From Deltaproteobacteria bacterium (GTDB taxonomy: Bacteria > Bdellovibrionota > Bdellovibrionia > Bdellovibrionales > Bdellovibrionaceae): a stretch of DNA of 64,000 nucleotides. Positions within the stretch are counted from its first letter, which is position 1, and every line of letters starts with the position of its first letter. A model generated the notes under the pieces. It saw only the letters and a list, made by a program, of their open reading frames with translations. It was not told where the DNA came from and ran no database searches. The stretch spans positions 26,469 through 90,468 of the forward strand of contig JABDFK010000004.1 in NCBI GenBank assembly GCA_013286585.1, written 5' to 3'. Of the stretch, positions 1 to 8,222 are shown piece after piece. A program made the position numbers and the translations under genes.

Positions 1-91
1 TGGAATTATCGCCGGCGATGGGAAAATCATTTCCGCAGGCGGTAAGAATAAACCAGCTGGCCAGAGTTAGGACTCGACTGAACCTTCGCAT
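1..91 (-). CDS. N-terminus of a lipoprotein, cut by the window edge
   Basis: Reading the minus strand from the ATG at 89-91 gives a 30-residue start with Arg-rich n-region, a hydrophobic stretch and the lipobox L-T-A-C-G, a classic signal peptidase II site, so the mature protein would be lipidated at Cys20 and exported. The reading frame stays open to position 1, so the body of the gene lies outside the window and its function cannot be told. An overlapping frame starting nine bases upstream has no signal-peptide character and is less likely. It is transcribed in the same direction as the exported-protein gene ending at 258, separated by two hairpins at 187-206 and 215-254. Confidence 0.6.
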   Translation of the reverse strand, partial: MRRFSRVLTLASWFILTACGNDFPIAGDNS

Positions 92-214
92 GGTCTTTCA
101 TCGGCACCAAAGGCCAACTAATTGATGAAAAAACCGCCCTTAGGTGGGTATTTCTTAGAGTGGATTTGCGGAAATTCTTAACAGGACTAGACCAAGATCG
201 GTCTAGGAGATGCA

Positions 215-254
215 CTCAGAAAGTTGTATACCTGGAGGTTGTCAACTTTCTGAG
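215..254 (-). repeat. 12-bp perfect hairpin, CTCAGAAAGT family, likely terminator
   Basis: CTCAGAAAGTTG at 215-226 is the exact reverse complement of 243-254, with a 16-nt loop. It begins 4 nt after the stop codon of the minus-strand gene ending at 258, where a terminator is expected, though there is no long T-run. The same 10-bp arms recur at 56812-56851 around a different core. A second perfect 7-bp hairpin (CTAGACC/GGTCTAG, 187-206) follows directly. Confidence 0.7.
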
Positions 255-257
255 GGC

Positions 258-1544
258 TTATTTACCGTCGACTCCGCCAGAGGCCTCGGAGTTTTTGACT
301 TTGCCCTGTTCAACGGCGTTCGGTAGAACTTTCACGTCACAAATGGACAGTTTGTTTTCCGTGTAAATCCTGCCGATCCCAAATGTAAACACCGATTTGT
401 CGCCGCCGGGGAGTCCGTGAAAAGTGGATGAGTATTTGTCCTTTAGGCTGAGTTGTATATTTTGTGGACCACTGTGGGCTAATTTCCCTTCACTGAGAAG
501 CTGCGCACAGTTTTTATAGTTGGATTCCATCGCATTGAGCACTTCGTGGTTGTAATGAGCAATACTTCTTGTCAGCGGATCCTGTGAATTCAGATCTTTC
601 TTCAGACATGCCTCTGTATTTTCAATCTGGTCAGAGACTATTTTGTCGGCCTCTGGAGGAACGGACTTATTTTTCGTACAAAAAGCTTGGTAAGCATCAG
701 GCGCCTCGAAAAAGTGACGATTGTCCCCGCCGGGACTTGGATGGCGCTTTTTCCCGGGGACATTCGTGCAGTGAACAGTGGCAAGTAGCAGGTCCGCCTT
801 ACATGTGCCATCGCCCTTCGAAGTCTTGATCGGAGACGTTTCTGCCTTCACCGGGTCTTTACTTCCCACTTCGGGCTTGGCTGGCGCTGGATTAATCGCG
901 TCAATGATTGCTTTCTTACCGATCTCGATCAAATCAATTCCGGCATCGCGATGGAGGTCGGTGATTCGGCGCTGAATGATTCCGCAAGGCCCCGGTTGGC
1001 TGTTGCTAGCGCAATAATTGGCCAAATCTTTTCTCATCTGATTCCATTTGTCAGGAGGGCTCGCATCGATCAATTTGCGGACAGTGTCCAGGTCGGCTGC
1101 CCGGGCCATGCAATCCATGGTGGCGCGCCGGCCGGAAGGTACACACAAAGCGCCGAAGATCAACGGATTGCACGGAACTTGTCCCGCGGAACAATCTTTC
1201 GATTCCGGTCTTTTGCAAAAACCGTCATCTCCTCTGCTTGTCAGATTTCCTGCGTAAACACAGGTGCTACCTACGAGTTCGCCATCAGCAAAAGAGAATT
1301 CGCCCAGCCAGTTTTGCCAAAGCGATGTCGTAACTCCGGTCTCGTCGGCGTTGATCTCCACGAGCATGTCGCGCAGACCGCGGATGTAGATTTGTTTTTG
1401 AGAGATGCTCAGTGAGTGAAATTGTTCGTAGGAAATGATATCGAACGCGTGAGACTGGAAATCGGCGGCGTGGACTGGGTTCGTGGAAAATAGCGATATA
1501 AGAACAACGGAAAAAAACGTCGAAATAGCAAATTGTTTGAGCAT
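258..1544 (-). CDS. exported protein of unknown function
   Basis: A 428-residue protein with a clear Sec signal peptide (cleavage predicted after V-H-A at about residue 26). The mature part is Cys-rich, with cysteines clustered at roughly residues 90-200 in patterns such as C-N-P-L-I-F-G, and has a Pro/Lys-rich linker at about 210-245 before a second Cys-containing domain. Cysteines in an exported protein suggest disulfides. I do not recognise the family. The gene stands alone: 6S RNA lies about 80 nt upstream in the same direction and a hairpin immediately follows its stop. It resembles in style, not in recognisable sequence, the other secreted Cys-rich proteins at 20224 and 38214. Confidence 0.85.
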   Translation of the reverse strand: MLKQFAISTFFSVVLISLFSTNPVHAADFQSHAFDIISYEQFHSLSISQKQIYIRGLRDMLVEINADETGVTTSLWQNWLGEFSFADGELVGSTCVYAGNLTSRGDDGFCKRPESKDCSAGQVPCNPLIFGALCVPSGRRATMDCMARAADLDTVRKLIDASPPDKWNQMRKDLANYCASNSQPGPCGIIQRRITDLHRDAGIDLIEIGKKAIIDAINPAPAKPEVGSKDPVKAETSPIKTSKGDGTCKADLLLATVHCTNVPGKKRHPSPGGDNRHFFEAPDAYQAFCTKNKSVPPEADKIVSDQIENTEACLKKDLNSQDPLTRSIAHYNHEVLNAMESNYKNCAQLLSEGKLAHSGPQNIQLSLKDKYSSTFHGLPGGDKSVFTFGIGRIYTENKLSICDVKVLPNAVEQGKVKNSEASGGVDGK

Positions 1545-1621
1545 TCTTTAATGCTAACAAATCTTGAAAAAACCCCAAGCCCAGAACCGTTTTCAAGACG
1601 AAAGGCTTACGGCAAAAGGCA

Positions 1622-1788
1622 AAAAAAAGCCCCAGAAAGGTGTGAAGGATAACCCCAATGTGCAAGGTGGGTGGCCATGGTAACAACTTTAGGCTTCCCA
1701 GTACTAGCTGGGCTTGCTCACCATCGTCAGGGACAGCCCCCGTATAAATGCTTGTAGGGTTATTCTTCTTAACGCTTCCTGAGACTCG
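1622..1788 (-). ncRNA. ssrS: 6S RNA
   Basis: 6S RNA mimics an open promoter and sequesters the housekeeping RNA polymerase holoenzyme. The minus strand contains, in order, a 10-bp closing-stem arm (1775-1784), AATAACCC, then GGTGAGC, a terminal hairpin with CCCAG/CTGGG arms, GAAGCCTAAA, CCACCTTG and GGGTTAT, ending in the matching closing arm (1630-1639) and eight T residues (1621-1628). The blocks GGTGAGC, GAAGCCT-AAA and CACCTTG, and the order hairpin-bubble-stem, match the E. coli 6S layout as I remember it. ATAACCC pairs with GGGTTAT and ATGGT with ACCAT around the hairpin. Ends are estimated from the closing stem and promoter. Length about 165 nt is normal. It fills what would otherwise be a 355-bp empty gap. 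Confidence 0.85.
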
Positions 1789-1794
1789 AGTTAT

Positions 1795-1824
1795 ATAATA
1801 CTCCCACTTGCGGGAAGAGTCCAA
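1795..1824 (-). promoter_or_regulatory. candidate sigma-70 promoter of 6S RNA
   Basis: On the minus strand TATTAT (1800-1795) lies 18 bp downstream of TTGGAC (1824-1819) and about 7 nt before the inferred 5' end of the 6S closing stem. The -10 is good and the -35 only moderate. Confidence 0.45.
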
Positions 1825-1899
1825 TTTCTATCGTGCAAAGAAGATAAAAATTAACAAAACTGGGCCTTAGGTTTTGGTGTCAAATTCCGATACAGTGGC

Positions 1900-2112
1900 A
1901 TGTACTCGTCGCGGCTTGATTATTTTTTTCCTTATTTCGTTTTTTTCTATGGAATCGTCATGGTTTTTGTGCTTGAGAATGCCTATTTTCGGCGCGTTGG
2001 CCTGGAAAAAATGAGCTCCATTTACCATCAACTCAGTGCGCATAGGCCCCTGGCATGGATGTGCTTTTGGGTGGGTGGATTGTGGTCGCTCGAAAACCTT
2101 CTTCTGTCATAA
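1900..2112 (+). CDS. small membrane protein of unknown function
   Basis: A 70-residue reading frame with two hydrophobic segments (about residues 8-25 and 50-68) separated by a short basic loop, so probably a two-pass inner-membrane protein. It ends about 40 bp before xseA and could be cotranscribed with it. No strong ribosome-binding site is visible before the ATG. No family recognised. It could be spurious, but the hydrophobic pattern and its position between divergent transcripts favour a real gene. Confidence 0.5.
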   Translation: MYSSRLDYFFPYFVFFYGIVMVFVLENAYFRRVGLEKMSSIYHQLSAHRPLAWMCFWVGGLWSLENLLLS

Positions 2113-2153
2113 AGATTGACTCAGAAACGGCCCTTCGATAGCCATGTATTGGC

Positions 2154-3566
2154 ATGACGGATTGGGCCCCAAACTCTCTCAATAATTCAGATTCTGTCGA
2201 GACAAAATCGACGGCGGCGCCTGCGTCCAAAGTGCTCAGTGTTGAGGCCCTCAATCACCAAATTCGACAATTGATCGAGGGGGAGCTTCCCTCGGTATGG
2301 GTGCAGGGCGAGGTGTCGAATTTTAAGGCGCATTCCTCGGGCCATTTTTATTTCAGTTTGAAGGATTCAAAATCGCAAATTCGTGCCGTCATGTTTCGCG
2401 GCAACAATGGTCGACTGAAGTTCAAACCTCACGACGGCATGGAAGTGATTGTTCGCGGGCGCGTGACTGTTTACGAACCCCGCGGTGATTATCAAATCAC
2501 CTGTGAGATGATGGAACCCGTCGGCGCCGGAGCTTTGCAAAAAGCTTTCGAACAACTGAAAGCAAAACTTAAAACTGAGGGTCTTTTTGAGGCCGCGAAA
2601 AAGCGTCCGATCCCAGCATTCCCTCGACACGTCGCTATCGTGACCTCACCGACGGGCGCTGCGATTCGTGATATCATCAATATTTTGAACCGCAGGAATA
2701 AAACTCTGCAAGTAACTTTGGTGCCCACCAACGTGCAGGGAGAGTCCGCGGCTCCACAAATTTTGCAGGCTTTCACGACGGCCATCGCACTGCCCGCGGT
2801 GGATGTTGTGATCATAGGTCGTGGCGGTGGCTCTATCGAAGATCTTTGGGCTTTCAACGATGAGCGTTTGGCTCGCGCGATCGCCGCTAGTCCGGTGCCG
2901 GTGATTTCTGCCGTTGGACATGAAATTGATTTTACGATTGCGGATTTCGTCGCAGATTTGCGGGCACCAACTCCATCTGCCGCCGCAGAGCTTGTGGTGA
3001 AAAGCAGTGAAGAGGTCACTCAGAAGTTGCAACTTCTGGATCGCCTACTTTCCATTTCCATCCAAAAGCAGATTCGTACAGACATGCATCGCTGGAAGGC
3101 GATCACTGGCCGACTGGTGGATCCTAAGCGCAAGCTTCAAGACCTGATTCAGAAGGCCGATGATTTGCAATCGCGGTTGAGTCTCTCGATTTTACGTTAT
3201 TTTGAAAAGCGGCGCATGGCCCTGAGTTTCACCACGCAAAAACTTTTACGTCCAGATCAGCTGATCACAAGAAATCGTAAGCACATCGAATTGCTGCAAA
3301 CAAGATTGCAAAGCCGGTTTCAGAGCGCGTTTGAGGCCCGACAGTTTCGTATCAAGAAGGCGATGTCGCAGTTGGATGGGCTTAGCCCCCTCAGGGTGGT
3401 AGAGCGGGGATATTCCCTCACCACGAAAGGGTCGACTATCATCAAGGACGCGGCCCAGGTTTCGGTTAAAGATGAAATTACCATTTATTTAATGAAGGGG
3501 CAGATTCACGCACAAGTGGTCCGCACTGAACAAAAGGAGTCTCCATGGACTTTGAAAAAAAATTAG
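2154..3566 (+). CDS. xseA: exodeoxyribonuclease VII large subunit
   Basis: Large subunit of exonuclease VII, which degrades single-stranded DNA from both ends in the cytoplasm and acts with several XseB chains. The 470 residues show the N-terminal OB-fold (about 28-125, with V-Q-G-E-V-S-N-F and the H-F-Y-F-S-L-K-D block), the catalytic core with V-I-I-G-R-G-G-G-S and R-A-P-T-P-S-A-A-A, and the long coiled-coil C-terminus that holds the small subunit. Length is usual for the family. The last 22 bp overlap xseB, implying translational coupling. Confidence 0.96.
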   Translation: MTDWAPNSLNNSDSVETKSTAAPASKVLSVEALNHQIRQLIEGELPSVWVQGEVSNFKAHSSGHFYFSLKDSKSQIRAVMFRGNNGRLKFKPHDGMEVIVRGRVTVYEPRGDYQITCEMMEPVGAGALQKAFEQLKAKLKTEGLFEAAKKRPIPAFPRHVAIVTSPTGAAIRDIINILNRRNKTLQVTLVPTNVQGESAAPQILQAFTTAIALPAVDVVIIGRGGGSIEDLWAFNDERLARAIAASPVPVISAVGHEIDFTIADFVADLRAPTPSAAAELVVKSSEEVTQKLQLLDRLLSISIQKQIRTDMHRWKAITGRLVDPKRKLQDLIQKADDLQSRLSLSILRYFEKRRMALSFTTQKLLRPDQLITRNRKHIELLQTRLQSRFQSAFEARQFRIKKAMSQLDGLSPLRVVERGYSLTTKGSTIIKDAAQVSVKDEITIYLMKGQIHAQVVRTEQKESPWTLKKN

Positions 3567-3766
3567 GACGTCTGGAACAGATCGTTCAGAAAATGGAAAA
3601 GGGCGAACTAGAACTCGAAGAGTCTCTGAAGCTCTTCGAAGAAGGCGTCAAGCTTTCCCGCGATTGTCACGGTCAGCTGAACGAGGCCGAAGTGAAAGTG
3701 AAAAAGTTGGTGGGCTTTGATGCTCAAGGCAAGCCGCAAACGGAAAACTTCGAAGTCGAAGATTGA
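3545..3766 (+). CDS. xseB: exodeoxyribonuclease VII small subunit
   Basis: A 73-residue, almost wholly helical, acidic protein of the XseB type, with F-E-K-K-L-G-R-L-E-Q-I-V at the start and the family signature E-L-E-L-E-E-S-L-K-L-F-E-E-G at about 22-35. It coats the coiled-coil of XseA and is needed for exonuclease VII activity. An AAGGAG site inside the end of xseA sets the ATG at 3545. Its TGA overlaps the ispA ATG as TGATG. Confidence 0.95.
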   Translation: MDFEKKLGRLEQIVQKMEKGELELEESLKLFEEGVKLSRDCHGQLNEAEVKVKKLVGFDAQGKPQTENFEVED

Positions 3767-4638
3767 TGAGTGAACGGAAACCCCTTCCTTTCGAATCTCT
3801 CATGCATGAGCGCGCTCAGTTCATTGAAGGCGTGCTGCGAGAGCATTTGAATGGTCTAGAGTTTGCCGAAATTCAGGGCTCTATCGAGTTAAAAAAATCC
3901 ATCGAATATTCGCTTTTTGGTCGTGGAAAAAGATTTCGCCCAGCTCTATGCCTTTTAATGGCAGAGGCTCTGGGCCATGAGGCGGACGCAGTTTTGCCTT
4001 GGGCCTGTGCCATCGAGATGATTCATACCTATTCGCTGATTCATGATGATCTTCCCTGCATGGACAACGATGATCTTCGCCGTGGAGAACCCACCAATCA
4101 CAAAGTGTTTGGTGAAAGCATGGCTTTGCTGGCCGGGGATGCACTTCTAACGGAGGCCTTCGCGATTTTGTCTAGGCCTCACAGTTTAGAACCTGCGACG
4201 GCCTTGACGCTGATAGGGATTTTGTCCAAGGCAGCAGGTTCACAGGGAATGGTCGGAGGTCAGGCCTCTGACCTGCAGGCAAAAAGGCAATTTCAAGATG
4301 TGGAACAGCTTTCCACCATGCAGGCGATGAAAACAGGCGCTTTGATTCAAGCTTGTTGTGAGGGGGTTGCAGTCGCGCTCAACAAATCCCCCAAAGAAAT
4401 TGAGCTGGCCAGTCGCTATGGTGAAGACCTAGGCTTGGCTTTTCAGCTGGCCGATGATGTTTTAGATTCTCAAGAAAAAGTAGAGGCCGGAAGTTTTCCC
4501 GCCCTGGTAGGACTTGAAGCCACCCAAGATTTTTTAAAAAAGGTTTCTGAACGGGCTCACTTCACACTTTACAGTTTGGGAATCAAAGACGGGCCATTGC
4601 ATGAACTGGTGAATTACAACTTGATGAGGAAACACTAA
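3766..4638 (+). CDS. ispA: polyprenyl (farnesyl) diphosphate synthase
   Basis: Condenses DMAPP/GPP with IPP to farnesyl diphosphate in the isoprenoid pathway feeding quinones and undecaprenyl carriers. The 290-residue protein has the first aspartate-rich motif D-D-L-P-C-M-D at 94-100 followed by L-R-R-G, and the second, D-D-V-L-D, from about residue 230. Both bind Mg-diphosphate. A TTG three bases upstream is possible, but ATG 3766 overlapping the xseB stop is the natural start. The xseA-xseB-ispA order is common in proteobacteria; the usual dxs does not follow here. Confidence 0.93.
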   Translation: MSERKPLPFESLMHERAQFIEGVLREHLNGLEFAEIQGSIELKKSIEYSLFGRGKRFRPALCLLMAEALGHEADAVLPWACAIEMIHTYSLIHDDLPCMDNDDLRRGEPTNHKVFGESMALLAGDALLTEAFAILSRPHSLEPATALTLIGILSKAAGSQGMVGGQASDLQAKRQFQDVEQLSTMQAMKTGALIQACCEGVAVALNKSPKEIELASRYGEDLGLAFQLADDVLDSQEKVEAGSFPALVGLEATQDFLKKVSERAHFTLYSLGIKDGPLHELVNYNLMRKH

Positions 4639-4641
4639 AGT

Positions 4642-5679
4642 ATGTTGAAACGTGCGTGGTGGATTTTTTTAGCCCTAGGACTTGCTGCCTGTGAAAGCAT
4701 CGAAACCAAACGGCCAGAGCTGGCGCCGGAAAAACCGGTTTCTATTCCTAACGCCCTGAAGCCGACGGAAAAATCTACAGCAACAAGCACGGATTTTTCT
4801 AAAGCTGCGACCACCACTCCCGAAACTTCGCCCGTCAGTCCGACGGTACCGTCATCGGCCATTGCTCTTCCGGAAACCCCAAATCCGGCGTTTCTGCCGC
4901 CTCCGCCCAAAGTGGATCCAGGCGAGCGTCCAAAGATCGCATTGCTTCTTGGGCCGGGAGGTCTTCGCACCTACGCCCACATCGGTGTTTTAGAAGAGCT
5001 CATGAAAGCGAAACTGCCAGTGGTGTCTGTGGTGGGATTCGAAACCTCGTCCTTGGTGGCGGGAATCTTCGCGGCGAAGGGTCAACCCAATGCTGTGGAA
5101 TGGCAGATGATGAAACTGCACGAGGAAGATTTCCAAAAAAAATCGTTGATGACTTCGACCAAACCTCAAGATGTCAAAGCTCTTGTCCCGTTCATGCAAA
5201 ATGCCTTTGGTGCCCTGAATGCCGAGGACACGAAAATCAATTTCGCCTGCCCATCTTACAACTTCGTGAAGCGACAGGTTTTTATGATGAGTCACGGCCC
5301 AATGCTTTCCTTGCTTCCGTATTGCATTCCATTCATTCCCTTTTATAAACCGCACGATGAAAGTATTGCGGCTTTGACCTCTTTGGCCGCAGCGATTAGA
5401 TATGCCAAGTCAAAAGGTGCGAACTATTTGATCTATGTGGATTTGCTGAGCGAAAAGACGGGGCCATTTTTTGAAGACAAAGAGTCCGACGAAAATGTCG
5501 AGTGGGCGACCGTAGCCGCTGCGCTGGAATCGCAATTGTCCAGTGTCAACAGAGTGATTTCTGTGCCTTTGAATGGTTTTTATATTAACGATTTCTCTAA
5601 ACGGCGCGAGATGTCCCAAAAAGGACAAGAAGCAGGTCGCAGCGCGGGCAAAGAAATCACCAACGAATTGGGGCTGTAA
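4642..5679 (+). CDS. patatin-like lipoprotein with degenerate active site
   Basis: A 345-residue lipoprotein (lipobox L-G-L-A-A-C) with a Pro/Thr-rich linker to about residue 90, then a patatin-like start: I-A-L-L-L-G-P-G-G-L-R-T-Y-A-H-I-G-V-L, matching the Gly-rich oxyanion loop and first helix of the family. The nucleophile elbow, normally G-x-S-x-G, reads V-V-G-F-E-T-S-S-L-V-A, and no D-G-G or D-G-A catalytic aspartate block is visible. It may therefore be non-catalytic or strongly diverged. It lies 3 bp after ispA and 1 bp before pepP, so it is part of the operon. Location is probably periplasmic, membrane-anchored. Confidence 0.7.
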   Translation: MLKRAWWIFLALGLAACESIETKRPELAPEKPVSIPNALKPTEKSTATSTDFSKAATTTPETSPVSPTVPSSAIALPETPNPAFLPPPPKVDPGERPKIALLLGPGGLRTYAHIGVLEELMKAKLPVVSVVGFETSSLVAGIFAAKGQPNAVEWQMMKLHEEDFQKKSLMTSTKPQDVKALVPFMQNAFGALNAEDTKINFACPSYNFVKRQVFMMSHGPMLSLLPYCIPFIPFYKPHDESIAALTSLAAAIRYAKSKGANYLIYVDLLSEKTGPFFEDKESDENVEWATVAAALESQLSSVNRVISVPLNGFYINDFSKRREMSQKGQEAGRSAGKEITNELGL

Positions 5680-5680
5680 G

Positions 5681-7009
5681 ATGAGAACACCTTTAGAAAA
5701 CATGAAATTATTTGCGGACCGTCGACAGAAGCTGGCGGGAATGATGCAGGGAAGTGCCCTGATCCTGTCGGCACCCGAAGAGACCATTCGCAATGGCTCT
5801 GTTCATAATAGTTTTCGCCAAGACAGCAATCTCTATTACCTCACTGGCTATGAGGAGTCCGGAACGATTTTCGTTTTTCGACCAGGTATGACCCCAGAAA
5901 CTGTGATGTTCGTGCGAAAAAAAGATACAGAGCGCGAGACTTGGGACGGATTTCGCTTTGGTCCCGATGAAGCACAAAAGCAATTTCGTATGGACAAGAC
6001 CTATCCGATCGAAGATTTTTCCAAAGAGATCTGCGGCCTTTTGAAAGGCGTCGATAAACTCTATTACCGCTTTTACAAAAATGCCGAAATGGACACGAAG
6101 ATTCGCGAGACCCTGCTGGATTTGAAAGTGTCCCAAGGACGATCAGGATTTGGTCTCTTGCCGGTTTTTGATTCGGATGAATTCTTGGGAGAACTTCGCG
6201 TGATTAAGAGTGAGGCGGATATCTTGAATCACCGCCGCGCTTGTGAGCTCACTTGCGAAGCGCACATTGAAACCATGAAGTACGTAAAACCCGGAATGTC
6301 CGAACGCGAAGTTCACGGATATTTCATTTATCAAATCATGAAGCGCGGAGCTGCTCGTGAAGGCTACGGCGGCATCTTTGCTAGCGGTGCCAACGCCTGC
6401 ACTCTTCACTACGTGTTTAATGATGCCACACTCAAGAACAATGAGCTGCTGTTGGTGGATGCTGCTGGGGAACATAATTATTTTACCTCAGATATCACTC
6501 GTTCCTATCCCATCAATGGTAAATTCACCGACGCTCAGGCACAGGTGTACGAAGGCGTTTTAAAAGTTCAGAAAACCGTTATAAGTATGGTGAAGCCGGG
6601 TTTGCCATTCCAGGAAATGCACGACACCGCCAGCAGTATGCTCACCGATTTGATGTTGGATTTGGGGCTTCTTTCAGGTCGTAAAGATGACATCATGAAG
6701 TCCGGTCAGCATAAAAAATACTATCCTCATGGCATTGGACATTTCTTGGGCATGGACGTTCATGACTCTGGTCTGTATTTCAATAAAAAATCCGGCGAAT
6801 CCCGCAAGATCGAAGCAGGAATGGTTTTCACCGTAGAGCCTGGCCTTTACATTCCGGCGAATGACCATGCGGCCTCTGCCGAATATCGCGGTATTGGAAT
6901 TCGCATTGAGGACAATATTTTAGTCACCCACAATGGGCATGAAAACATGACTCAGCGTTGTCCAAAAGAGATCGCGGATCTTGAACGCACAGTGGGCTAT
7001 AAGAACTGA
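5681..7009 (+). CDS. pepP: Xaa-Pro aminopeptidase (aminopeptidase P, M24B)
   Basis: Removes N-terminal residues preceding proline; a di-metal pita-bread peptidase of the cytoplasm. The 442 residues carry the aminopeptidase P N-domain (N-L-Y-Y-L-T-G-Y near residue 48) and the metal ligands Asp260 and Asp271 (V-D-A-A-G-E and T-S-D-I-T-R), His354 in H-G-I-G-H-F-L-G, and Glu residues in T-V-E-P-G-L and R-I-E-D-N. The frame is open 108 bp further upstream into the preceding gene, but the ATG one base after that gene's stop gives the family start. Its last 13 bp overlap the convergent HAD gene. Confidence 0.94.
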   Translation: MRTPLENMKLFADRRQKLAGMMQGSALILSAPEETIRNGSVHNSFRQDSNLYYLTGYEESGTIFVFRPGMTPETVMFVRKKDTERETWDGFRFGPDEAQKQFRMDKTYPIEDFSKEICGLLKGVDKLYYRFYKNAEMDTKIRETLLDLKVSQGRSGFGLLPVFDSDEFLGELRVIKSEADILNHRRACELTCEAHIETMKYVKPGMSEREVHGYFIYQIMKRGAAREGYGGIFASGANACTLHYVFNDATLKNNELLLVDAAGEHNYFTSDITRSYPINGKFTDAQAQVYEGVLKVQKTVISMVKPGLPFQEMHDTASSMLTDLMLDLGLLSGRKDDIMKSGQHKKYYPHGIGHFLGMDVHDSGLYFNKKSGESRKIEAGMVFTVEPGLYIPANDHAASAEYRGIGIRIEDNILVTHNGHENMTQRCPKEIADLERTVGYKN

Positions 7010-7743
7010 TGAATCATCCAGTTTCGCGCCAAGGCTTCTTGGCGCAGTTTTTCTTCTGTGGCGAAGAGTTCTTCGCCTGGAGTGGCCGCGCCAACCGCTA
7101 GGCGTAGCTTTGAGCCCTCCAGTAAAGCGAAGTCACCCATGGTATTCCCACTGGCGAAAAAAGGTTTTCGTCCGCCAGTTCGGTTTAACAAGGCTTGCAG
7201 TTTTCCCTCGCGGTAGGTGATGGAACCGTCCTGCACTTCGCTGACCAGACCGTTGACGACTTTGGTACATACGCCGATCACATTTTCGTTAGCCAAACCC
7301 AATCTTCGTGCACCAGGTTCGACGGCCCAAGAGACAGAGGCCGTGATGATGTACACCTCGACGTTCTGGCTTAAAAAATATTCGATGAGCTTTTGCTGCT
7401 GGGGAAAAATCGGAAGCGGGGAGTGACTTTTCACTGCGGCTTCGGCCCAATTCCTAACTTCGGCAATAGGTACGCCCTTGTTGATCTGGGCCAGCCACAG
7501 ATAGGCCGGCCTGGGATCGCCGGACTCTTTCCACTGGCGATAGTGCTCCCAGGGATTTGGCGGAAGATCCTTGATCAGATGATGGGCCAGTTGATATTTG
7601 AAAAAAGCCTCGCCCAAATCGGCGTTCCAAAGGGTTCCGTCGGCATCAAATGCGGCCACAGGGCGGTCGTGACCGCTCTTTAACTCTGCGGCTAAACCGA
7701 CCTTAATCTGTTGTTCAATTTCGGACCAACTTTTCTGCTTCAC
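6997..7743 (-). CDS. HAD-superfamily phosphatase, SerB-like
   Basis: A 248-residue cytoplasmic haloacid-dehalogenase hydrolase. Motif I is F-D-A-D-G-T-L at about residues 32-38 (nucleophile Asp33, acid Asp35), motif II lies in V-Y-I-I-T-A-S, and the C-terminal G-N-T-M-G-D motif binds Mg. A helical cap between motifs I and II fits the phosphoserine-phosphatase/HAD-IB subfamily; the substrate cannot be told. The start is a GTG at 7743 because no in-frame ATG precedes it. It is divergent from the next gene with only 29 bp between starts, so the two promoters must overlap the coding starts. Confidence 0.85.
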   Translation of the reverse strand: MKQKSWSEIEQQIKVGLAAELKSGHDRPVAAFDADGTLWNADLGEAFFKYQLAHHLIKDLPPNPWEHYRQWKESGDPRPAYLWLAQINKGVPIAEVRNWAEAAVKSHSPLPIFPQQQKLIEYFLSQNVEVYIITASVSWAVEPGARRLGLANENVIGVCTKVVNGLVSEVQDGSITYREGKLQALLNRTGGRKPFFASGNTMGDFALLEGSKLRLAVGAATPGEELFATEEKLRQEALARNWMIHQFL

Positions 7744-7772
7744 ATTTGCAATGGTAAAGTCATAATAAGTCT

Positions 7773-8222
7773 ATGTCACTTTTTTTACATGTTCTGCAGC
7801 CGAATGAACTCGAAGAAATTCTGGCGTTGGAAAATCGACTTTTGAAAGATCGCATTCAGGATGAAATGGACCGGGAACTTTTCTCGTGGAACGCGCGCTG
7901 GCGCAGGGAAGCTCTTGAACACTACTTGCCCTTAGGCTGGAGTTTTTGCGTTCGCGAGGATTCGGAGCTTTTGGGTTATTTCTTGGGCCAAGCATTTTTA
8001 TTTTTGGACGGGCAGACACAAAGTTTGTGGATCGAGCATTTGCAGTTCACCAATCTGCAATCCCGGGACACTTTAGTGGAACTCGCGATCAAAATGGGCA
8101 AAGAAAAGCATTTGCAAAAGGTCTATTTTCCCAATGAAACCAATCTACAACCGGCCCTACAACCTTACAAGGCAGAACCCTGGAGTCCGAACTCGCTCCT
8201 CGTGAGGACAACGAAAACATGA
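7773..8222 (+). CDS. GNAT-like acetyltransferase, weak
   Basis: A 149-residue cytoplasmic protein whose layout resembles GNAT acetyltransferases: an N-terminal helix pair (L-E-E-I-L-A-L-E-N-R-L), a central strand G-Y-F-L-G-Q-A-F-L-F, then S-L-W-I-E-H-L-Q-F, similar to the RimI beta-4 region. The acetyl-CoA P-loop (Q/R-x-x-G-x-G/A) is not clear, so the enzymatic role is uncertain. The last 4 bp (ATGA) overlap the start of glpD, so the two are translationally coupled. Confidence 0.6.
   Translation: MSLFLHVLQPNELEEILALENRLLKDRIQDEMDRELFSWNARWRREALEHYLPLGWSFCVREDSELLGYFLGQAFLFLDGQTQSLWIEHLQFTNLQSRDTLVELAIKMGKEKHLQKVYFPNETNLQPALQPYKAEPWSPNSLLVRTTKT

Noticed and set aside
1285..1824. 179-aa open frame on the minus strand
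   Set aside because: It covers the 6S RNA and shadows the exported-protein gene; composition is unlike a protein and the RNA explains the conservation pattern better.
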